DNA from: Petunia secreta
Lineage: Eukaryota > Streptophyta > Magnoliopsida > Solanales > Solanaceae
Assembly (NCBI GenBank): GCA_029990175.1
Contig: JARKIP010000022.1
Span: 20,434,001 to 20,498,000 of the forward strand
Reading direction: 5' to 3'
DNA length: 64,000 bases
In this document: positions 11,687 through 23,863 of the stretch, one piece after another
Position numbering within the stretch: position 1 is the stretch's first letter
Layout of the letters: the number at the start of each line of letters is the position of its first letter
The notes under the pieces: model-generated
Seen by the model: only the letters and a program-made list of their open reading frames with translations
Told to the model about the DNA's origin: nothing
Databases searched by the model: none
Position numbers and translations under genes: made by a program

Positions 11687-12473
11687 TGATACGGGTCAAA
11701 TCACGGAAGCAAATAATGAGTAACAGAAGCAACAAAGTAAACACGATAGAAGGAAAATAGGGATGGGGGAGAATAGAAATAGAAGAAAGAACGAATCAAA
11801 CTAAATAATTAGGTTGATTTAAAAGGGAGGAGAGACTTGAACCATTAAACGGGAGTCACACTAGCGGTGATTCACCATGGATTCAACGTAAAAGATACAT
11901 GAAGCTCAAGCTTCAACAAGAATGGCCAAGCCTATTCTATCTTCTCAATTCTATCTTCAAAACTAGCTCCCCAAATAAAATGACTAAGTGTGGTATTTAT
12001 AGGTTCACCACACTCATAATGTAATGTCTAAAAAGACCTCAAATGATATAAAAACATGACAAGCCTCATAGGATCAAAATAGGGATTACATGTCAAAATC
12101 CCGTCCAAAATTAGGCAAAACAGGCGCCCCACCTAGCAGAGTAGGCGCCCCACCTGCAGAGTAGGCGCCCACCCTCCAAAGTAAGCGGTCCGCCCCTTTT
12201 ATGGGCGGTCCAAAGTCCAGAGAGTGTGCAAGTCACTAGGCAGTCCGCCTAGTCCAATGGGCGGTCCGCCCCTTTCCTGGAGACTTGGAAACGGCTCAAA
12301 ATGGACTCTAAGTGTTCCTCCTTGGTCCGTAGTCGATCCTCGCTCGTTGGCGCTCAAGTCCATTACTCCAATTCACTCTCGAACCCTCCTTCGGGTCCTT
12401 TGTCTTGGATCCTTTGTGCTCTCACGCTTGGCTCTTGATGGTTGGCGCTTTGGCTCCAATTTGCCCCGTATCA
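11687..12473 (-). repeat. 3' LTR of gypsy element 1
   Basis: 787-bp repeat with TG/CA ends. It contains GC-rich minisatellite units built on GGCGCCCC and GGCGGTCCGCC (about 12122-12270). The polypurine tract on the minus strand lies just inside, at 12474-12483. Confidence 0.9.
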
Positions 12474-13266
12474 TCCTCCCCTTCTTGAAAGGATTTCGTC
12501 CTCGAATCTAACCATCAAGCCTACATTCAAAGCAAGCACAAACAAAGCTTCCCACTACAGGAGTAGGTTAGTGCCAAAAGTGTGGGAAAACACACTCTTA
12601 TGATAGAGCCAAGCATCAATAACAAGGAAAAAGCTTATGTCTCCAAAGGAAACAACAACTACTTGACTCCAAATGAAAGTGCACCCAACACAAGAACAAG
12701 CAAAGAGATCAATAGGATGTGGAACATGCAAGATATAGCAATCAAATTCCCTATGACCCCTAAGCTTATGAACAACATACCAAGCCTGCAAATCAATATT
12801 ATCATAATGTGACATATTGGCTTTGGCATGCTCAACACCCAAAGTGTGATCAACATGTGGAGTGGAGTAAACAAAATAGTTCAATTTACAACTAACATCA
12901 AATACTCCAATCCCCTTCTTGGAAGCACTCTAACACAAATCAAGAGTGACTTCCTCACCTCCAAATCCAACTCCAAGACAATCTCCCTCACTTGACAAAC
13001 TCCAAAGGAAGGTTTCCAAAATAGGTCCTTCATCATTATAGTCCGCACAATGAAGGTTAGGACTACTAGAAGATGGTTCAACACAACCAATATCAAGACC
13101 ACTCATCCCACATGGAGTTCCAAACAATGGATCATCCTTAGAGTCTATCTTTACATACTATGGAGGTTCTATTTTACTATCAATCCTACTTCGATACAAT
13201 TCGCTACCACAAATGAGATTATCTTCACATAATGGAAATGTAAAAGCATGCACCTCAAATTCATGG

Positions 13267-14079
13267 TCACATAAAAGCATGGGTATCAAGACTAGGTTCG
13301 TTACCCACACCCGAGGAGTCATCGAAAACAAATCGATCTATCTCACACTCTAGAGACTCCTCAAGGTCACTACCATCCTCACTACGACACATAGGTCCAC
13401 CGCTACCAAGCAACTCATCAAGGGAAAGAATAGGGTATTCATTCAACTCATCTTTCCCTTTGTCAAATATAGGTGGAGTGTCATAACAAGGGTCACAAAT
13501 AGGGTCAACTTCACATTCTTCACTAATGAGAGGTTCAACAAAAACCGAGCTCACATCATGATGTGGCTTATCATCCCTCTCAACTAGTGGTTCACAATCA
13601 CATACAAGTTGACCAACCGGCTCTACACTAGTTGCAAACACATTATAGTCACATAACTCATCAACTAGTATAGAACCTTCACAAATACTAACACATGACA
13701 AGGTAGTAACATGTTCAAGGGATGAACTTTCACATACCTTTGAGTGGCCATCTTGCCTACTCAATGCACTTGAAGTGTCTTGAATTGTTTCTTCACCTTG
13801 AAGCTCACATTGAAGATTTTCTTCACCTTGTCTATCCTTCTTGGGACATGAGTGAGGCTCCATTGGTTTGCCTCCAAGAGTACCTACACAAGAGCTTACA
13901 CAAGTAGAGGAAAAAGATAAAGGGTTAAGGTTAGAATAAGGGGTGTCCTCACTCTTTTTTCCCTCTTTCTTTTCCCTCATTTTCTTTTCAAGGTTAGGTG
14001 TAGATTCGGGTGGTGACATCCCACTCACATCACTCAGCACATCCTCTCCTTTTTCCACTCGAGGAATGTCACCGGTCAC
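13267..14079 (-). pseudogene. Post-protease linker remnant of gypsy element 1
   Basis: Open reading frame of about 270 codons, acidic and Ser/Cys-rich. Its start (VEKGEDVLSDVSGMSPP) and the motif CVGTLGGKPMEPH match the region after the protease in the element at 59499 (GEDLRSDVSGLSP near 63625; CVGTFEDKPLEHQ near 63785). It therefore corresponds to the spacer between protease and reverse transcriptase in this family. Downstream (12474-13266) only short, shifted remnants are seen. Confidence 0.6.
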
Positions 14080-14387
14080 TCCCCCTTATTCCTCTCAATC
14101 TTTTGTCTCTCAAATTCGGGTTAATTGGGACGAGGCCCAAGAATACCCATAGCCGGAGTAGGTGGACTCTTAACATCAACCCAGAATCTAGGACTTGGAG
14201 ACTCATCACTTGAGCTCTCCTTCTTCTTTGTTGGTGAACCACTCTGTATTGAAGTTTGTGGCTTGGGGTTCACCTTGTTGAAAATTGTCAACTCTTTTCT
14301 TGCACTAGTCCCACCATTGCTTGTGATCTTAGGACTTCTTGTTTGCACTCTCTCAACCATAGGATGAGGTTCTTGCTCCTTTTCCTT

Positions 14388-14740
14388 TTACATAGGCCTA
14401 GAGGGTATACTAGGAGGTGACTTGATCTTTTCCCTGAGAGGCTCTAAGTCAAAAGCCCTTTGGCCCTTCCTCACATAATACATATCACACTCAATACCAT
14501 ATCGCACCTTCTTGCCTTGCAACCATGGCTCACCTTGCCACACATGACAATGCTTCATGGGATACACATCGCACCACACATAACCCCAATAACTCCTATG
14601 AGATATGCACACTCGAACTTGCTTGGAAACCCACACTCCGTGGTACTCATAAGGATGCTATAGGGCATAGCAAGGTAGCCTTAACTCATCAACCACCGAG
14701 GTACTATTGCAATTGGCATCGGTGCTACCAATCTTGAGCA
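14388..14740 (-). pseudogene. Retroviral-type aspartic protease C-terminal remnant, gypsy element 1
   Basis: The translation contains CDVYPMKHCHVWQGEPW, followed by QGKKVRYGIECDMYYV and FDLEPLREK. This matches in order the end of a Ty3/gypsy protease domain; compare MVPMQAYHLLFGRPWQYDR in the element at 59499. The catalytic DSG part is not visible. It is degenerate and split from its neighbours by stops. Confidence 0.5.
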
Positions 14741-14906
14741 AGTACCCTCCATTACCTTCCACCTCAACAAGGAACCTCCTTAGACCCAAGTTCCGTATAG
14801 ATCATCCAAGTCAGAACTTGGAAGTCCAAGAAAATCATCACCTCAACTTGAGTCTTCCTCATCCCTCTTCCCCTAGAATCACTACTAGGATAACTTCCAC
14901 TTCCCG

Positions 14907-15575
14907 TCACCCTTCCAATATTAGAAGTGTTGTTGAAAGTCGAGGAGGGAGTACCAGTATGGAACCCATAATTGCCTCTCGCCTTGGTTCCATAGCCCAT
15001 AACACCACTCCTACCACCACTACTAGTGCAATACACCCCCTAACGGTAAGAGCAACACCATTTCCCAATCCACCCTTCACATGGGAATTAGAAGCATCAA
15101 GCCGTTTAGAATAAGTAGGATAGGCAAGCTTCTTCCTTCCCATGGAACAACCACCTCCTCCCATATTAATGGAAGGACCTCTACTACTCCCTTGCTCACC
15201 ATTAGCAACACCAAGAGAAGATGAAAATGAACAATTCTCATAGTCAACCTCATTATCCATTCTCTCTATGTCACTATCATCATATTCAAATTCACCACAA
15301 GAAGAGTAAGTAGGATCATCATACCTTGAAGAGTCACCATCTTCATCTTCTTGATTTGGAGCATAAGATTCTTCACATTCATCTTCGCACGCCCCATAGT
15401 CTTCTTCATCTTCATAATCATCATAGTGACCCGCTTCTTCATCATATGAGCCTTGGTTTCCCGAATCGTCATAACAACACTCATCATCACCATCATACGA
15501 ACCATAGTCTCCATCATCTCCGCATGAGTCATACCCTCCACAATCATCATCATCCGAAGCCATAGTTGTAACCAA
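14907..15575 (-). pseudogene. Gag-like acidic N-terminal region of gypsy element 1
   Basis: About 222 codons rich in Asp, Glu, Tyr, Gly and Cys in the first 120 residues, then a basic Gly/Arg-rich stretch that continues in another frame (RGNYGFHTGTPSS). It lies where gag is expected, downstream of the leader. No zinc knuckle or canonical gag core was seen. Assignment rests on position only. Confidence 0.4.
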
Positions 15576-16594
15576 AGAGTAAGGACCTCACAAATTGACT
15601 CCCTCACGTGTATCACTCAAATGATGTCACTCAATTTTCTTTCCACTCGTGTATACACTCAAGGTCGTTGGCTTTTGTGACCACACTCTATTGTTCTCAC
15701 CACTCACGCCTTTTTCCACTCAAGACCTTCTTGTCTCTTAGTAATCACAATGGCAAGATCAATCAACTAATGCACCCAAGTAATGGTTCGGATTGGAGTT
15801 TAAGTGACTCGATGTACGGAAGCTAATTTAATCCGCACTTGAAGCAAGCAAATTCTACGACTTTAAGTAAAGACTTCAAGACACACAACACCCTAAAGAA
15901 AGAAACCTTAGTGTTAATAAAGTAGGACTAATACCCTAGAAACACTAACCAAGAGGTAAGGAAGCAAACAGAACACAAAAACACACGAAAAGAAGCCAAA
16001 CGGACTCACCCCAGGAGTGGACGGTCCGCCTCTGTAAGTGGGCAGTCTGCCTACCCAACCTCAGAGAGTTTACTAGGCGCCCCGCCTGTTTTTTGGGCGC
16101 CCCGCCTACTGGGATTTTCAGCACAGTCCGAAAACGGGTTTTTGGCCCTTTTGCACCCAAATTTCGATGCTCCAAGGTGTTTTTTCCCAATCCGAAGGTA
16201 TCCAATGGTGTTTTCAACTACCACATCAATCCCCAATGATTTATAACAACACCCAATCCATAACGAATCCAAATCAAGAAATTTCAATCAAATTCAAGGG
16301 TTTTCAATTTTGGGGGTTTAGATTTTTTTCAACTTTTAATTTTCAACACCAAATCAGATAACAAGGGTACCAAATCAATGGGTAATCATCATAGACCAAT
16401 CCCCGATATCAAACAACCAACGGATCATCAAATCCAATCCACAATAAGAATTTTTTTTGTATTTTTTTTTATACTTTTCACTTTTTCAATTTTTTTGTTT
16501 TTCTTCTTTTCTCAAGAACATAAACACAACAACAATAAAGTAAAGATAGGATGAACAAGGATCGAGGGTTAATAAGAACAAATCCCGAGCCTTG

Positions 16595-16607
16595 CTCTGA
16601 TACCAAG
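16595..16607 (-). other. Primer binding site of gypsy element 1
   Basis: On the minus strand TTGGTATCAGAGC lies next to the 5' LTR (16609-17430). It is complementary to the 3' end of initiator methionyl tRNA and fixes the element's orientation. Confidence 0.85.
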
Positions 16608-16608
16608 A

Positions 16609-17430
16609 TGATACGGGTCAAATCACGGAAGCAAATAACGAGTAACGGAAGCAACAAAGTAAACACGGTAGAAGGAAAATAGGGATGGGGGAGAATAGAA
16701 ATAGAAGAAAGAACGAATCAAACTAAACAATTAGGTTTATTCAAAAGGGAGGAGAGACTTGAACCATTAAACGGGAGTCAGACTAGCGGTGATCCACCAT
16801 GGATTCAACGTAAGAAATACATGAAGCTCAAGCTTCAACAAGAATGGCCAAGCCTATTATATCTTCTCAATTCTATCTTTAAAACTAGCTCCCCAAATAA
16901 AATGACTAAGTGTGGTATTTATAGGTTCACTACACTCCTAATGTAATATCTAAAAAGACCTCAAATGATATAAAAACATTACAAGCCTCATAAGGTCAAA
17001 ATAGGAATTATATGTCAAAATCCCGTCCAAAACTAGGCAAAACAGGCGCCCCACCTAGCAGAGTAGGCGCCCCACCTGCAGAGTAGGCGCCCAGAGTAGG
17101 CGCCCCACCCTCCAAAGTAGGCGGTCCGCCCAAAAAGTAGGCGGTCCGCCCCTTTTATGGGCAGTCCAAAGTCCAGAGAGTGTGCAAGTCACTAGGCGGT
17201 CCGCCTAGTCCAATGGGCGGTCCGCCCCTTTCCAGGGAGGCTTGGAAACGGCTCAAAATGGACTCTAAGTGTTCCTCCTTGGTCCGTAGTCGATCCTCCC
17301 TCGTTGGCGCTCAAGTCCATGACTCCAATTCACTCTCGAACCCTCCTCCGGTACCTTTGTCTTGGATCCTTTGTGCTCTCACGCTTGGCTCTTGATGGTT
17401 GGCGCTTTGGCTCCAATTTGCCCCGCATCA
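16609..17430 (-). repeat. 5' LTR of gypsy element 1
   Basis: 822 bp. Longer than its partner mainly because it has additional GC-rich minisatellite units (about 17042-17160), including an extra GGCGCCC unit and an extra AAGTAGGCGGTCCGCC unit. Confidence 0.9.
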
Positions 17431-17435
17431 AGCAC

Positions 17436-17974
17436 TCTCAAATAAAAGTGTACAAGTTCACTTGTGTTGCAATATGTTCAAACAAATTCGACAAAAAAAT
17501 ACTCTGCTACATACACTTTAGTGTACAGTTAGGTTTGTTGGTTACTACTTTAACTAAATTGCTAAAGTGTTTAGAGCAACATAACATCATATTTAGTCCA
17601 AAATGAACATTTATAGTCGCAAAAGATATACACCTGTCTATCATAAACGACATCATGAGCTTCCCGTATGCATCAACATTGAGAATAATTTCACAAAAAA
17701 TAGGTTGGAATATTTAGGCTATATCTCTAGTAAGATGACATCTAAACTAAAAATCGCCACATTTTTTATAAGTAGAACAAAAATGACCATTTCATCACAC
17801 AAAATTATTACTAATGCAACGTGTTATAGAACACAAGGAAACCACCTGACTTGTCAATTATTCTGCATTTCTTTCCGATAGTGTACTTTGATTAGCATGA
17901 TTAGGACAAAGACGCAACAATTTTGCTAGCCAATTATTGCAAAATCTTGATTTATGGATTTCAAATGAATTGCA
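17436..17974. other. MULE spacer, no gene seen
   Basis: AT-rich sequence between gypsy element 1 and the first recognisable exon of gene D. No GTATAC motif and no convincing coding region. It may hold an eroded 5' part of D. Confidence 0.4.
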
Positions 17975-19233
17975 AAAAACCCTCTTGTTGACGATAATGG
18001 AAAAGATCAAATAGTTGGTGCCAACGTCAATGTTGCAGAAATTAAGAAACTTGTATGTTTATAAATTTTATTTTTGTTAATTAACACTTCCTACGCTATT
18101 TACTGATTGCATTTTTGCTACTTACTTCATCAGATAGCAAGTGGGTCTCAATCTATAAAGAAAGAATTGGGAAACTTAAAGGAACATGTTGTTGTAAAAT
18201 TTGATGACATGCTTGCAGCTGTTGCTTTACTTGGAAAACCTAAATTTCTGCCGTATCCAGAGGTACTTTCTTTTTTGGTTTATTATATACACTTGTATAC
18301 CATTTTACTATGCTATATACGTCAACGGTATACTACCTCAACATTTCTATGTCCATTTTTGGAAAAAAATAATAAAAAGTTATTTTCTTACTGTATACCA
18401 TTGTAATAGTCTATATACCATAAAAATGTACTTGTTTAACTATTTTGCAACAAGACAAAAAAATTTCTCCAAGTGTTTACCAGATTCTTTTAGGGCACAA
18501 TACTTAGGTTTGCTGCTATTTTTAAGGATATGACTAGAGATGATCGCAAGGATAATGATTAATGTAATTGTTCTGCCGATTGGATGAATAGAGATCAACG
18601 TTGTTTTGTCCAGTATGACAATAATGTATACCCATTCTCGAGTTCCGACTGTGTGAATTAAACTGATTCAATTGATCCCAGTGATTTGGAGCAATGTTCT
18701 GTAGATCCACTATCAAGTTCTGCGTAATTGGATTTTGATGTTACTTGTTTGGAGAAATCTTCTGTGGATCCACTTTCAAGTTCTGACTATGTGTTTACAA
18801 GTACTGCTAGCACCCAACCAGCCTACAATGCAAGTGGTATTGCTTGTGATGGTGCTGCTTTGAATAGTAGTACCTACAATAGTGAAGTATGCAGCACCGG
18901 GAACGGTGTCGTCTGGAACAACGGGTATTGCTCCTTCAAGGATACCAAAAGTTATACCTCTGATACAGTCACCTTGCATTTCAGAATGGGGATCTGGTAT
19001 ACATGTTCAATGAGCAACTAAAGGGAGTATTATGTATGGACGCTACCCATTTGAAGAAAGTATTAGTACTGCTTCTATTTACACTATTGTTACGAAAATG
19101 AACAAGGACCTGAACAGAAATCGGGAGGACGACATGCTCAAGCTAGCATACAGCTTTGAGGTTGCTACAATAGAAGACAAAGAGTGGTTTTGGCAGTTAA
19201 AAAGGAGTACTACTTCTTTTTCTCATGTGGTGT

Positions 19234-19243
19234 GTATACTTTT
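19234..19243. repeat. Left target-site duplication of LINE
   Basis: GTATACTTTT here is repeated at 23864-23873 and brackets the LINE. The duplicated sequence includes one of the MULE's GTATAC motifs. Confidence 0.75.
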
Positions 19244-22200
19244 GTTTATTGTTATTACTATTATTATTTTTTTTTTGATAATAAGATGATATTTATATTG
19301 ATGAATTACGGAGGGTTACAAAGAGAGTTCATGCGACTGTTTTGAGGCAGTGCATGACTTTGATTACACAAATTCCTACTAGCAAAAGATAGGTTCCTTC
19401 TAGGTGGAAGAGGAACATTTAGGACATTAAGATTTCCTAAAGTGGCGAGATAATTAATAGTACTATCCGATAATTTTTTAAAAACAATTTTGCCTTCACG
19501 ATCATCCAGCATAGCTTGATTAACAAAAGGTGGAGGTAGAACATAATGATAGTGAACATTTTCTTTGGACTGTCCAGGAGCTCCCTTAGCCAAGAGATCA
19601 GCGACTTTGTTTCCTTGACGAAAGTTATGCCTGATTTGGGGCCTCTCCAGCTTCGTTAGCAACAACCTGCATTGAATAATCAAAGGCAAATAAGTAGAAG
19701 TGGGATTCTCAAGCAAGGTGAGGACTTCAGTGGAGTCTGTTTCTATGTCTAATGGCATAAGATTCAGGTCCAAAGCTAAGGATAATCCATAAAGTAGTGC
19801 TGAAAGCTCAGCATGAGCATGGTTCAAAGCATGAAGGGATGAGTGGAAACCAAGGATCCAATCCCCTTGGCTATTTCTGAACACTCCTCCTATGCTAGCT
19901 TTATTTGAGTTTTGTTTATAAGAGCCATCAATATTTAGCTTGTAATAGTTAGGATTGGGGGGGTGCCATCTAACCGTAATATCCCTATTAGTAGCAAAGG
20001 TTGACTCACTTGAGGTAAGAAGTTTAAATTCAGTTACATTTTTATGAACTTTAGAATAGCTAAGGTGGTTGGAGAGGTTATGAATATTGTTGTGATTTCG
20101 GTTGAGCCATAGCCCCCACAGAGCAAAGAATAGAAACTCTAGCCAGGAGTAAAAATGAGATGTCATAGTAGGAGAATTTTCTTTCAAAGTCCTTAGCCAA
20201 TTTTCAGAAGTTATATTCAAATTGAGAGACATATCACAACTTGTCCAAAACGTTTTAGCAATCGTGCAATTCCAGAAAATATGGAATAGGGATTCAGGTT
20301 CAATCTTACACATAGGACATATAGGGTCGATATTAATACCTATCCTGTGAAGATACGACCGGCAAGGCAGCCTATTATGTTGGCATTGCCATAAAAGAAA
20401 TTGGATTTTTCGAGGAGTGTTAATATCCCACACCCACTTGAAATCATCATCAGTAGGGGTGTGGTCTAAGAGAATTTTGTAGGTTGATTTTAAGGAAAAT
20501 ATCCCATTGTTGTTAAGTCTCCAGATAGGGTAGTCTTGCTTGGGGGTTCCATTAGGAGTAGGAGTGGAGAGAAAGATATCTTTAATGTAATTTGGGAGTT
20601 CAAAGGAAATCTTTGAAAAATCCCACCTATTATTTTTATAGACCTCGCATACTTTAGTAGTTGTTTCAGGTTGGGTTAGGGGGCCACTAATGAGTCTGCG
20701 CAAGGAATTTTTAATAGGGAGCCAAGAGTTATCCCATAATAAAGTATTAGCACCATGCCCTAACACCCAATGAGTATTCTCATAGCAGAAAGGAACAATG
20801 TTACTCCAAATAAAGGATTGATTTTATGAGGAACGAGCATGAATGTACTTAGCACTTAAGATTTTGGACCAAAGAGCCTGAGGGGATATAAGAAATCTCC
20901 ATGAGAGGCCAATAAGGAGAGCATTATTTTTAACATGAGCCTTAGTAATAGATAGACCTCCTAAAGACTTTGGCTTGGTAATGGTATCCCGTGATAGGAG
21001 GTGCATCTTCCTTTTATTATCAGTCGTGCCCCATATAAAATTGTTTTGAATCCTATCAAAAGTCTTCAGTGTTCTCCTACGGATTTGATGAAGCTGCATG
21101 ATGTGATTTGGAAGAGTATTGAGAGTTGAAAGAACCAAAGTGGTTCTACCAGCTAGACTAAGAAGGTTAACTTTCCAGTTGGAGAGCCTGGATTTGAAAC
21201 TATCAATCAAGAATTGGTAGTGTTGATGCTTAGGTTTGGAAACTCTAAGTATTTTCCAAAATGCTAACCAATTTTAAAGTCTAGGATAGAACCTAAAAGA
21301 GTAGCTTCATGAGGATCAAAATTTTTAGAGAAGATAATTTTAGATTTAGTGGTGTTAATCTTAGCTCCTGATAAGTTGCAAAACAATGCTAATGTGTTCT
21401 TAATAGCTTGGGCAGATTTGTTATTAGCCTTGGCCATTAAAGTTAAGTCATCGGCAAAGATAAGATGAGAGAGATTTGGGCCTTTAGGAGATATCGTAAT
21501 AGGGTCTCAAAGGTTCATATTAACTAGATGGTTTATGTAAATAGAAAGAAGCTCTATAGATAAAATAAAGAGGTAGGGTGACATAGGATCACCTTGGGGA
21601 ATTCCCCTAGTAGGAGAAAAACAGTTAGTTTTAGTCCCATTGATTAAAATTGAAATACTAGAAGTCGAAATGCAAGATAAAATTAATTTTGAGATTTTAG
21701 GAGGAAATTTGAAGAAGGCTAGCATACTACGAATAAAGGACCATTCTATCCTATCGAAAGCCTTCTCCAAATCAATTTTAACCATCATTTCCCCCTTCGT
21801 ACCTTTCATTCGAGCAAATTTTTGAATAAGCTCCTGGATGATGATAACATTGTCAGAGGCTCTTCTATTTTTGATAAAACTAGATTGACAAGGGCTTATG
21901 AGATCATCTAGATAAGGCTTAATACGATTAGAGATGATTTTAGTAATAATTTTATATGTTGTGTTGCATAGCCCAATAGGTCTAAAGTTCCTCAAGTGTA
22001 CAACATTGTCAATCTTAGGAATAAGACAAATTAGGGTAGAGTTGCAATCATTGGGAATTGTACATTCATTGAAGACTTTATGACAAAAAGCTTTAACGGA
22101 AGGACCAACAATATTCCAATAAAGTTGATAAAAGAAGGGGTGGAAACCATCGGGGCCTGGTGCTTTAAAAGGTTTAAAAGAGAAAATTGCCTTTGTAATT

Positions 22201-23863
22201 TCTTCATCCATTAATGGCTTATCCAAATTTGAAAGATCAGTTTTTGAAAACCATGAGGGTGAAGTAGTTATAGAATTAAGATTAGTAGAAAAATGACTGG
22301 TAGTAAAAAGTTTACCAAAATAATCCGTTACATGGTTTGAGATTTCCTCTTGATTAAAAATTTGATGTCCATATTCGTCATGAAAATACACGATACGGTT
22401 TTTGCTTCTACGATTAAGAGTTGAGACATGGAAGAATTTTGTATTTGCGTCCCCGTAATTTAGCCAGTCGACTCTAGATTTGAGTCTCCAAAATTCCTCC
22501 TCATTTCTTAAAATATTATTATAGTCAAGGACTAATTTAGATTCCAAGTCTTGAAGAAAAATACTAGTGGCATAATGAGGGGAAGATTGTATTCCGTTCA
22601 GTCGTGCCAAAAGTTTATTTTTGCTTCGAAAAATATTACCAAAAATAGTTTTGTTCCATTGAACTATGTTATCTGAAAAAATTTGAGTTGCATCTCGAAG
22701 ATTTCTATCCAACCAGGCATGCTTCGCAACATTAATAAAATCAGGGTGAGATGTCCACATAGATCAAGTCTAAAAGGTCTTTGGCGATTAGATTGGGACA
22801 CTTTATTAAGACTAATGAGGATAGGGTTATGATCACTATATGTCTTAGGGAGGTGGACAATAGAGGAATCCTTAAACATAGTGATCCAATCATTATTAGC
22901 TAGGCAACGATCTAGTCGTTCCATTATGAGGCCCCTCTTGATTTTATGATGGTTCGACCAAGTATATTTAGGGCCTTTAAAACCTAGATCAACTAGATTA
23001 CAATAATTAATACAGGACCAAAAGTGATTTGCATGACTATTGTTAATGGGTCGACCTCCCCATTTGTCATTTTGGGACAAAATCTGATTGAAATCCCCCG
23101 ACTAACCATGGACCTTTATATGAATCGTAAATAGTTTCAAGGTCATGCCATAAGGATAGTCTATTTACATACGAGGTATTTGCATAAATTGATGAAAATA
23201 ACCAAGGGTAAGGAAAAAGAGGGTGATTTACCTTTAACATTGCATGCACCTCATTACCTCGGATTTGAATATCATTAACACTTACCAAATCTTTTTTCCA
23301 AAGTAAGATGACCCCACATGATCATCCTTCAGCAGGAACTTCGACATAATCAGAGAAATCAAAGCGAACCCCAAGATCATAGTGGTCCTCCATTTTTGTC
23401 TCAAGAAGTGCCACCACTGAGGGTTTATGAATAGCTAAGAGGGCATCAAAGTTTCTGCGGAAGTCAGAGTTATTAGCACCTCTTACATTCCAGATAATAG
23501 TATTAATTTGTTTATCCATATTAGTGTTTAAGGTTTGGTTCACGTCCATGTCCAGATCCGGGTCAGTTCTCAATGTTGGATTGAGAACAATTGCGTACTT
23601 TCCTGCCCTCCTGTTGGCTGGAGCCCTCACATCTAGGGAGCATTTGTATAAAGCTTGATGACATGGTAGAATAACTTTTTTGTCGATGCACTCCTTGAAC
23701 AGTAGTATTGCTATTTCTCCTAGGTTTACGAACTCCGTGTGACTCTCCCTCACCCTTGGTGCGAGTATGTCTAAAGGGTCTCTCTCCTCTTCTCCTTGTT
23801 CTTTTGGATTGGGATGGTGTCGACTGGAATATTTATTGATTTCCTGAGTTTATTCCCACTGTT
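19244..23863 (-). mobile_element. 5'-truncated plant LINE (L1 type)
   Basis: A 4.6-kb insertion on the minus strand. The 3' end (left) has a poly-A tail, seen as a T-run at 19267-19276 next to a TAA-rich tract. A 10-bp duplication GTATACTTTT surrounds it. It retains only the end of ORF1 (23520-23863, basic, several frames) and nearly all of ORF2. It contains no GTATAC motifs between its duplications. It inserted in an intron of gene D. Confidence 0.9.
19306..23519 (-). pseudogene. LINE ORF2: endonuclease, reverse transcriptase, zinc-binding region, RNase H
   Basis: In order on the minus strand: an APE-type endonuclease from 23519 (INTIIWNVRGANN, LETKMED, then YSDHNPILISL near 22830); reverse transcriptase 22760-20824 (ARMKGTKGEMMVKIDLEKAF, RGIPQGDPMSPYLFIL, IFADDLTLM near 21450); an RT zinc-binding segment near 20420-20240 (WDINTPRKIQFLLWQ, CPMCKIEPESLFHIFWNC); and RNase H near 19960-19600 (LNIDGSYKQ, HAELSALLYGL, ETDSTEVL). 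Lesions: a frame change in a 5-bp C run at 23095-23099 within the GDFN motif, a TGA near 21508, and breaks near 21270 and 20825. The rest is open for long stretches, so decay is modest. Confidence 0.9.

Larger units (their letters stand above)
11687..17430 (-). mobile_element. Non-autonomous Ty3/gypsy-type LTR retrotransposon 1
   Basis: LTRs at 11687-12473 and 16609-17430 begin TGATACGGGTC and end CGTATCA or CGCATCA. They flank a 4.1-kb interior and carry an AGCAC duplication outside. On the minus strand a primer site complementary to initiator-Met tRNA (TTGGTATCAGAGC) abuts the right LTR, and a purine tract (AAGGGGAGGA) abuts the left LTR, so transcription is leftward. The interior keeps gag-like, protease-like and post-protease linker remnants, but I see no reverse transcriptase or integrase. 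The 4.1-kb interior agrees with an internal deletion. It is the same family as the element starting at 59499. The LTRs have diverged visibly, so the insertion is not recent. Confidence 0.9.

Noticed and set aside
15266..15616. Met-rich frame at 15616-15266 (minus)
   Set aside because: Another frame of the acidic gag-like region (GAT/GAA-rich codons read as ATG). No independent support.
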